Source: Massarina eburnea CBS 473.64
Taxonomy: Eukaryota > Ascomycota > Dothideomycetes > Pleosporales > Massarinaceae
Assembly: GCA_010093635.1 (NCBI GenBank)
Contig: MU006785.1
Span: 1,259,385 to 1,323,384 of the forward strand
Direction: 5' to 3'
Length of the DNA: 64,000 nt
In this document: one piece after another, positions 56,451 to 64,000 of the stretch
Layout of the letters: each line of letters opens with the position of its first letter
Numbering within the stretch: position 1 is the first letter of the stretch
The notes under the pieces: generated by a model
Told to the model about the DNA's origin: nothing
The model's database searches: none
The model's input: the letters and a program-made list of their open reading frames with translations, nothing else
Made by a program: the position numbers and the translations under genes

Positions 56451-57489
56451 AGTTTGTTTAGCAGATCTACTAAACTAATTCTAGATATAGGTGTAAAAGT
56501 TAATAATCGCCTAGGGTGTATCTAATTTGCGCTTTAGGAAGCAAACCTAGGTAAAGCAGGTTATACTGTCTATAAAGGATGCATAGTAGAGTAAACCGCT
56601 AAGTAAGGGTCGCAAAAACTGTAATAGACTAGCCTTAAAGTAGAACTGCAATAAGTGTTAATAAGAATATAAATATTTGTAACGAGAGAGGCCTGAAGGC
56701 AATCTAAAGGCTATATACTCTATCGCGCTAACTAAGCCTTATCCTTTAGGCGCAGGCGTAGCCTAAGCTATAATATACCCCCCTCCTATACTATTTTTTT
56801 GTTATTTTCTATTGTAATTTTAGACAGCAGCTGTAGTGCGCGAAAAAATTTTTATAATTAGAAGGTTAGTTGTTAGGCTAATTGTTGCTTTAAGCTTAGC
56901 GCTTATGTAATATTGTAGTCTAGCAGTTACCTTAGGCCCTAGTCTGTGCACAGTTATGTGTTGTTATAGCGTTAGCTTAGCATTGTCGCTTAGCAAGGCC
57001 CTACTATACAAACTCTTAGCTCCTTCTGTCCTCTTTTCCCTACTTAACCTTCTTTCTACCTATTACTGCTTCCCTGACTTTGCCGCGTCGCCGCTCCTTT
57101 GTTTTCTTAGCTTTCTTAGTTTTACGCAATAGCGTTCTTTAACCCTGCTTCTAGTTCTAGTAGTTATAGAGGTAGTAACTCTCTAAATCCTAGTAGAGAT
57201 TATAGTTATGTAAGTAGTTCTCTAGTATATTATTACAGCGCTCTCTATTCTACGTTATTACTTACTATTTATATCTATAGTCTAAGGAACCTCTGCGCAA
57301 GAAGCTACGTTACAAGGTTAGTAACTATCTTATTATTAGTAACAGTAATAACAAGGAGTTTAGTTGCGTTAAAGAGGCTTTCTGTACTTACGTTAGCTGT
57401 ATAAATCAGCTAGGGCTGTATAGTTATCTTAAGTAGGTATTAGCTCTCCTTTACCTTGTTTTTATTTTGCTAACGTTTCTATAGTTACC

Positions 57490-58170
57490 TAATAGAGTCT
57501 ACTAATAAGTGTAAACCTTATTAAAAGTAGAAAGTGTCTTATTCGTAGCTAGATCTACTCCTTGCTGCGTACCTCTATTTTTGTACCTACACTTAGCGCT
57601 ACGTTAAGTATACTAATAATAGCTATAAAGCTAGTAACACCTATATAGTAGAGAAGGAGACAATTGTTTAGAGCGAGGGTAAGAAGACTAGAAAACACCT
57701 ACGTTTTAACTAGGAGTTTAAGAGGCTCTGTAAAGACTAGAAGTTAGTATATAAATATGCGCTGTAAGCTTTATAGACAGGTCCCCCCCTTACTAAGTAC
57801 AATCTATCTGTCCTAGCTCTGCTAGGTTCTTCTGCTCTAGACTCTAGCAGTCTTGCCTTAAACGCTCTTATTATTAAGTTATCTTTAGTACTATTGCTGC
57901 CTAGCGCTATTAGGGCTCTAACTACTGTAAACTGTAATATCTGCAACGTAGTAATTACTGTGTAACGCACCTTCTAGAAGCAAGACTACTATATCTAGGA
58001 CGCGCACTGTTAGGTTAAGTAGCAGTTTAACTTAACTTATTATTAGCTTAAGTAGGTAGGTAAGCAGGCTAAGGGTCTATAGACTGTCTAGACTAAGATA
58101 CTTGTAAGTAGATTTCCTAGCTCTGTTAGTTTAATGTTGCTAATATATCCTTTAGAAAGAGTTAAAGGCA
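57490..58170 (+). pseudogene. RIP-decayed coding relic A, unknown family
   Basis: One plus-strand frame is readable for about 220 codons, with nearly all interruptions being TAG or TAA. It contains a Lys-rich stretch, then TGPPLTKYNLSVLALLGSS, a hydrophobic region (LNALIIKLSLVLLLPSAI) and a Lys/Val-rich end. Coding traces continue upstream to about 57100 in other frames (KLRYKVSNYLIISNSNN). I cannot match it to gag, pol or a host family. It lies upstream of the copia relic and on the opposite strand, so it is not part of that element's pol. Confidence 0.35.
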
Positions 58171-59559
58171 ATAAATGCTGCCTAACTAGCTCTAGCTCCT
58201 ACTCCTCCTGCTTTTCTAACGCTTCTAACTATATACTCCCTGCTATTAACTCCTAGTAGTGCCTAGTTTAACCCCTACTCTAGTTAGCTGTTAGCCTCCT
58301 CTACGTCCCTGTCTCTGCGCTTTAATCTATACACAGGCCTTCTAGTGCCTATTATTAACCTAGCTACTAGGTTACCTGTAACGCCTTCTTCTTGCTAGAA
58401 TGTTTACGTCTCCTACTACTAGCGCTATTGTAAACGCACGCTGTCCTTCCTCTCTTCTAGCACCTAAGGTTATAATGCCTATCTTTAGGACTACTCTCTC
58501 TACTCTAATAGTAGCTGTTAGGACGCTAATATATTCGCCTCTAGTCGTAGTTATTCTAGTACTAGCAGGACTCTCTATGTTAGTTATCTGTTACTAGAGT
58601 AGATATAATCTGTTAATAGGGCTGCTTATTACGCTGCTTATACTTAGGCCTAGCGTCTTCTTAGTAGCTCTAGGGCAACTCTGCTAGCTCTAGATGTCCC
58701 TACCTAGGACAACAGTTTGTTGTCTAAGACTAAGTATAAGACAGCAGACAAGTCTAGGTTAGAGCTAGATAATCCTAATTAGGGCTCGTCTAGTTAGGGT
58801 GCCTAGCATAGTCCTCTTTGTTAAGGTTAGAGCTTTAGTAGTAGTTTTAGTTTTAGTATTAGTTAGGGCGCCTGTGTAAGGGAACTGACCCTAAGGGTAG
58901 ATGTTATTTCAAAGATAAGATAAATTTAATAGAGTCTACAGGAAGTGCTATAGAGGGTTTATATACCAGTCCTAGGCTAGTTCTAGGTAGGTTCCTTAGC
59001 AGGCTTCTTCGGCAGACTTTAGCAGACTTCCTTAGCAGGCTCTAAGGGCTGTGCCTAAGGGTCACGGGGTCTATCCTCTTACATTACCTTCTTCCCCCCT
59101 CCTTCTCTTTTTTGTTTGTCGTAGGGGTTCTGTATGCTATATGCCGCCTCTAGGTAGGTTCCTTTTCCCTAGCTGTTCCTTCTCCTCTGTTTACTGCCTT
59201 TACTGCCTATTGCGTGCTAACCTAATTTGCTTACTAGTTCTCTAAGTAAGAGCTAGTTGCTCTCTAGGCGTTTAGTTTAGCAAATAGATTGCAGGGTCCA
59301 AGCTTATAGCTCGCCTATCTAGACAACCTAAATTCTATAACCTTCTTTCTTTACCCCCTACACGACTTCTATTCAACTCTATTACAGCCTCTATTTAAGC
59401 CTCTAGGATACCTCTAAAGGTCTTTAAGTACTATGCCTCTCCCTCTAAGACCCTGCGCTAGCCGCGCTAGCTGCAGACGCTAGTTCGCTAGCCTTAGACG
59501 CCTTCCTACTGTAGTAGTAAGGACGCTCTAACTAGGTTAGGTTCCTCTTATTAGGTTAA

Positions 59560-61420
59560 GCAGTCTAGTCCTGCGCCTCCTACGGCGCCTTCTGCTCCTA
59601 TCTAGGCTCTAGCTCCTACAGCTCTAGCTCCTGCGGCTTCTACTGCAGCTCCTGCGCTAGCGTCTAGTGCGTATACTCCTTAGTATGCCTACCTAGGTCC
59701 TAGTTCCTAGTTCGCTCTGCGTTATCCTAAGCAGTACAGCTAGTACAATTAGTATAATGATCTGTATAGTTACTTTAGGACTCCTATTAGTTGTCCTTCC
59801 TACCTAGGATATAGTTCTGTAGGTTCTTCCTTTCTTAGTGCTTGCAGGTTATTATTATTAACATAATAGTAAAGCAGGAACCTCTAGATCTGCGTTACTT
59901 CTCTACTAGTCCTGTCAATTAGTATATGCGCTACATAGATGCCTAGGATAAGAGGGCTTAGGCTTCTAGTAGGGAGTATTTCCCTAGGGAATCTAGGGCT
60001 AGTCTAGGGTTTTAGGATCCTTAAATCTTTAATCTGCGTCCTAGGTTAACCCTAGTTCTGCTAGCTCCTGCTCGTAGTGTTGCTCTAGCTATAGCTGCCT
60101 AGGCATCTCTCTAGTTAATTCCCGCTCTAGCGATTTCTGTTGCCCCCCCCTAGGGGGGTTCTTCTAGCTAGCTTCCTGCTTGCCTATCTGCTAGGGCTTA
60201 ATAGAAGGCTCTAGTTGTTCAGGCTGTAGCGTTGTCTTTAAGGGCTTCTAGGAGTGCTGTTGCGTTATCTTTAAGGGCTTCTAGGAGCATTCTAGCGCAG
60301 CAATCCATTAAAGAGGAACAGGTAGTTAACATTTAAGAGCTAACTTCTTCTCTAGAGCAAGAGGAGGAAGATAATGACGATAATGCTGTTAATGTTCTCC
60401 TACTATACTTGCCGCCTTCCCTTGCCTATGCTTATAGTAAGGAACAACAGGTCTTCTGCATTACTTATGTAGAAGGTCTCGTTATTAAGGAAGAGAGTAT
60501 ATGCAGTGTTCCTGTTTAGTCCTACAAGACTGCTTGCGCAGCTTATGCTTATAACTAAGTTACGTGTCGTTCCTGTAAGTGTCTTCCTCTAGTTCCTCCT
60601 AGCTTCTACTAACTGTGTTCCCTAGGGCCCTGACTCTATTCTAAGGAGCTTGCGGCGATCCTTAAGGCCTATAAGGACAGAAATGCTAAGGAACTTAAGG
60701 AATTGCTCTGTATATGCCTTCCTCTAATTAAGCGCTACTTAAAGGAGTTCCCTATAATAGATACTAGGAAGCATCCTAGTTTAGCAGCTTCTATAACGCC
60801 TCTAAATGAGATAGACTATTACAAGGCTTCCTTAGACACTGCTTAAGCTACTCTAGAGTCTATGCAGGCTATACAGGGGTTTCTTAAGCAAAACCTCCTT
60901 ATAAAGTATAGAAAGGTAAGTACTTCCTTTCTTCCCTATTCCTTTTACATAGCTAATCTCTATGCAGTTAGATAAACATAATGCCTATATTACTAGCTTA
61001 GGAAGCCGCCTAGATTGTGTTGCAGAGGAAGTCTAATTAGCTAACGTTACCCTTAGAAAGTACATTGATAATAATAGGGAGTTTGCTTAGGAGATTATTA
61101 AGTTAGTAGGAGTCATTACAGAACAGGAGTTAAAGCGTTCTAGGAGTAAACTAGGAATTCGTTAGGAGCCTTAACAGGAACCCGCTTAAGAGCTGACTGC
61201 TAAGGATTTGCTTTAGGAGTTTACCTATAAGTTAGAGAGTTCTACTAGTGTTCCTCTAGCTGCTACAGTATTAGTTCTGCCTACTCCTGCTGCGCCTACT
61301 CCTTTAGTTACCCCTCATCCCGCCTAGAAGCGTCTTCTAGCTAAGTCTCCTCCTAGGGACAGGTTAGATCGTGCAAAGCGCCGCGCTAAGGGTAAAAGTC
61401 CTACTGCTTAAGCCTTCCTT
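59560..61420 (+). pseudogene. RIP-decayed, spliced coding relic B, unknown family
   Basis: Plus-strand frames read as a Pro/Ala-rich N-terminal region (about 59560-59720) and a central acidic segment (SLEQEEEDNDDNAVNVLLL near 60350). A helical region follows (KAYKDRNAKELKELL near 60680 and KRYLKEFPIIDTRKHPS near 60730). A GTAAGT donor near 60916 and an acceptor near 60950 are followed by KYIDNNREFA and KRSRSKLGI. The end is basic (RDRLDRAKRRAKGKSP). Stops are TAG/TAA of RIP type. A spliceosomal intron inside suggests a cellular-type gene and not a retroviral gag. No family is recognised. Confidence 0.4.
60229..60287. repeat. 33-bp tandem duplication inside relic B
   Basis: GCGTT[G/A]TCTTTAAGGGCT starts at 60229 and again at 60262. 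The two copies differ at one base over about 26 bp. In the relic B frame they encode an 11-residue repeat beginning VALSLRASRS. Confidence 0.75.
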
Positions 61421-61699
61421 TTATAGGTTCTGTTAGTGTCTAGTGCTAGGTTCCTTAGTAGAGTTCTATAGGCCTTATCTTGTCTAATAAGGGGTCTAAT
61501 AGGGATCCCTCTACTTCTTCCCGCCTTGAATAGTTAAATAAAATAAATTAATTAGTATTTAGTTCTAAGAAAAATAATAAATCAGTCCTCTAACTCCTCT
61601 TACCTGCGCCCTTCCTTAGGCCTTAGTTTTTCCTTTCTTTTTCTAGCGTTTGCCTTGTTCCACCGAGGTTCCTTTCCTGAATCCTTCTAGGAGGTATCC

Positions 61700-64000
61700 T
61701 GTCAGGTTTTAGTAGGGTTTAGAGAACTGTAACTAGGTGTCTAGGGCTTCTAGTTCCTAGGCTGTTCCTTTATCTTCCTAGGTACACAGCGTATAGCCTT
61801 TCTATTTAATTAAGTACTCCTTCCTAGAACCCCTACTATAGATCCTTAATTTTTCTCCTACAATCTCTTCTACTTTATACTCTAGTTCTTCAGCGCCTTC
61901 TACAACTAAGGCAGCCAGCTAGAAGTCCTTAATTACTTAGCTTAGAAGTAGGTTAGAGCTCGCAAGTTTTAGCCTATTAGTGCTAAAGACGTTGTAGATT
62001 CCTCCTAGAGTATTTAAACGAACGGCGGACAGGGATATTACTTCCGTAACTGTGAATTTTCCGTTTTTCTAGTTAAGCTTTTTGCTAGGTTAGGAATTGG
62101 CTATTTGTTTTCTATACTTTAACTAAACCTTGTCCCTTACACAGAGTAAGGGAGCTTCCTAACAGTGCACGTTAGCGTACTTTTCCTGCTAGAGCTAGGC
62201 TTCTGCCATAGCTAACTGCGCGAAAGCCATGGTGTTCTTGTACTTTTCTATTATAGCTAAAGCAGATTTATCAGGTTTATTAATAATCTAGTGTTTCTCT
62301 AGTACCGTTGCGTTAAAATCCTATTAGACTAGATCTACGTCGTATCCGTGCTAGAGGAAGAATAGACTAACCTTAGTTAACTTAGCTGTCCTTCTGTTTA
62401 CCGCGATCTAGACGATTAGCACTAATTTAGCCTAATTAGACTAATCCTAGTTGCAAAGAGCTTAGAACATTGCTTTAATTATTAAGTTTATGCGTTCCGT
62501 AGATCTATCAGTTTCTAGGTAGAAGGCTGTTAAGAGGGACCTAGTAATGTTAAGACGCTAGGTTAGGGTCTTCTAGAATTCATCTAGGAACTAGCTTCCC
62601 CTGTTAGTTACTATAAAGTCTAGGAGCTAGTAGTAAGCTATAACATGCTTAATGAATGCGTTAACTAGTGTTAGTATAGACAGGTCTAGAAGAGCCACAA
62701 GTATAACTCCCTTACCTAGTCGATTAACTACTACTAGGAGGTTCCTACAACCCTAGCTTTCAGGAAGGCTGGTAATAAAATCTATGGCAATCTCCTTCTA
62801 TAACTGATCTAGGAGCAGCAGCAGCTTTAGAAGACCTTGTTTAAGCTCTCTCTATAGTTTAGTCCTTCTGTAGATGTCGCAGTTCTGCACAAACTTTTAT
62901 ATATCTAAGCTTATATTAGGCTAAAATACGTTCTAGGTAAGAATTAAGTACGTGTTTTCCCGTCTAAGATAGCCTGCAATAGGGTTGTTGTAGGTTTTAG
63001 CAATTATCTGTGTTCGTAAGGGTTCTAAGGCGGGAACCCATTTTCTCCCCCTGTAATAGATAAACCTATCGTCCCCTACTAAGCATTTAGAAAGCTGTAT
63101 CTTTAGGTTTAGCTGCAGAGGGAACTTCTGTTCCTAATTGCGTAGGGCCTCCAGCGCAGTTTAATATACTAGATCAGCCTTAGAAGCTTCTATCTATAAG
63201 GAACTGTTTATAGCTTCTAGGGGTGTAGCAGAGGCTGTTTGAACTTAGACCTAGCGAGCCTGTAGGCTAATGTCTCTACTGTCTTCAGTGTTCTGTTAGT
63301 TCAAAACGGGTTTTAACAGCTAGAAATACTTCCTAGGGCCCTTACTATCTTCTAGTTCTAGTTCGTCTTAGTCCTGGCGAGACAACGCGTTAGCTCTAGT
63401 ATTTAACTTCCCTAGGCGGTATACAAAGGTTATATTGTGCTTAGTAAGTTCCTCTGCCTAGCGTACGTGACGTTCTGTAAGGATCTAGCCTGTTGCAAAA
63501 TATAACAGGTTTTTGTAATCTATGTACATAGAAAATGCTTAGAGCTGCTTTAAATTGTTCTACTATTCTTTTAAGCACTTAATAACTGCAAGGAGCTCCT
63601 TATCGTGTATCGTGTAGTTGCATTCTGCAAGGGAGTTCTTAGCAGAGAAGTATACTACAGTTCTTAAAGTGCTGTCCTTGTAGAGCTGTAATAACGTGGC
63701 TCCTGTGCTGTAGCTAGAGGCGTCTAATTCTATAATCGTTTCTAGTTCTAGATTAAAGTTAGCCAGCAAGAGGTCCTTAATAAACTCTTCCTTAAGGCGT
63801 TAGAAAGCCTTTTCTTGTGCATCTCCCTATTAGAAGGACGCGCCCTTTCCTGTCAGTTCTGTAAGGGGTTTAACGATGCCTAAGAACTCTAAAATAAACT
63901 GTTAATAGAAGTTCGCGAACCTGACAAAGCTCTAGATGCCTTTTACAGAGGTTAGAGTCTCCTATTTCCTAATAGCAACAACTTTGGCGGGATCTATTGA
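61700..64000 (-). mobile_element. Ty3/gypsy chromovirus relic, runs off window
   Basis: Read from high to low coordinates on the minus strand, the element shows the end of reverse transcriptase (SVKGI then SFVRFANFY near 63880-63960). RNase H follows (ELETIIELDASSYSTGATLL and AECNYTIHDKELLAVI at 63563-63769, one of the few frames left open). The integrase core comes next (VVVDRLSKGVILVALLD and TAFYLETDRSTERIN, about 62400-62740). A C-terminal chromodomain (EYKVEEIV, then KEYLIK-KGY with the aromatic-cage Trp changed to a stop) lies near 61770-61880. This order and the chromodomain identify the chromovirus branch. Gag, protease and most of the reverse transcriptase lie beyond 64000. Long terminal repeats were not identified. 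Confidence 0.85.

Larger units (their letters stand above)
53130..64000. repeat. RIP-mutated repeat block
   Basis: From about 53.1 kb to the window end the sequence changes character abruptly. TAG, TAA and CTA triplets and the tetramer CTAG are very frequent on both strands. Open frames above 80 codons vanish, and residual coding similarity is broken almost entirely by TAG/TAA stops where CAG, CAA or TGG would be expected. This is the pattern of repeat-induced point mutation (CpA to TpA on either strand). CpG is still common, so the action was CpA-directed and incomplete. No functional gene is supported in the block. Confidence 0.9.

Noticed and set aside
53040..61700. Long terminal repeats of the copia and gypsy relics
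   Set aside because: Mutation is too heavy to recognise direct repeats by eye, so no LTR coordinates are given.
1..64000. tRNA or rRNA genes
   Set aside because: I looked for B-box-like GGTTCGA motifs with a matching A-box and found only isolated partial matches, such as TTCGAATCC near 37105 without an acceptor stem.

Overview
This window reads as the nuclear genome of a filamentous ascomycete (Pezizomycotina), most likely a Dothideomycete. The genes are spliced with short introns of about 45-75 nt. Conserved housekeeping genes alternate with lineage-restricted ones. The last 11 kb is saturated with C-to-T/G-to-A changes in CpA context, the signature of repeat-induced point mutation (RIP). 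Species cannot be told from sequence reading alone. No tRNA, rRNA or CRISPR array was seen. Splice sites were placed by hand from GT/AG signals, and every spliced model given here closes in frame.

Layout. 0.4-3.6 kb: a lineage-restricted protein, a decayed coding region and a small membrane-protein frame broken by one stop. 3.7-11.3 kb: a conserved block of dienelactone hydrolase-like enzyme, LENG1-like Cir_N spliceosome protein (with 8-nt and 19-nt first exons), FlbE-like developmental regulator and the U4/U6-U5 tri-snRNP protein Prp6. 11.7-21.5 kb: a decaying accessory island in which only a proline iminopeptidase and a GNAT acetyltransferase are intact. They sit among a dehydrogenase fragment, a broken NLR/WD40 gene, a truncated class-III aminotransferase abutting it head to head, and a full-length MFS drug-transporter frame with two nonsense codons. 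23-35 kb: CCCH zinc-finger protein, large Ser/Thr-rich single-pass membrane protein, ribosome-biogenesis factor Utp18, MYND zinc-finger protein and a 2OG-Fe(II) oxygenase. 35-37.6 kb: gene-poor, with a second MFS relic. 37.6-41.8 kb: divergent PGM2-type phosphopentomutase/phosphoglucomutase and sphingolipid delta-8 desaturase. 42-52.6 kb: a truncated relative of the first gene, a 2EXR/F-box-like protein, a large Cys-rich/disordered protein, a G-alpha fragment and a sterol-glucosyltransferase-like GT28/GT1 enzyme.

53.1-64 kb is a retroelement graveyard. It holds a minus-strand Ty1/copia relic, two decayed spliced-looking genes of unknown family, and a minus-strand Ty3/gypsy chromovirus with a chromodomain that runs off the window. 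All are riddled with TAG/TAA stops and unusually rich in CTAG.

The intact genes are individually transcribed eukaryotic genes and not an operon. Two (LENG1-like and Prp6) act in splicing and one (Utp18) in pre-rRNA processing. No convincing new multi-gene system was found. The most unusual observations are the 42/43-bp inverted repeat beside the LENG1-like gene, the unknown RIP-decayed genes between the retroelements, the NLR/aminotransferase breakpoint, and a diverged pair of lineage-restricted proteins.
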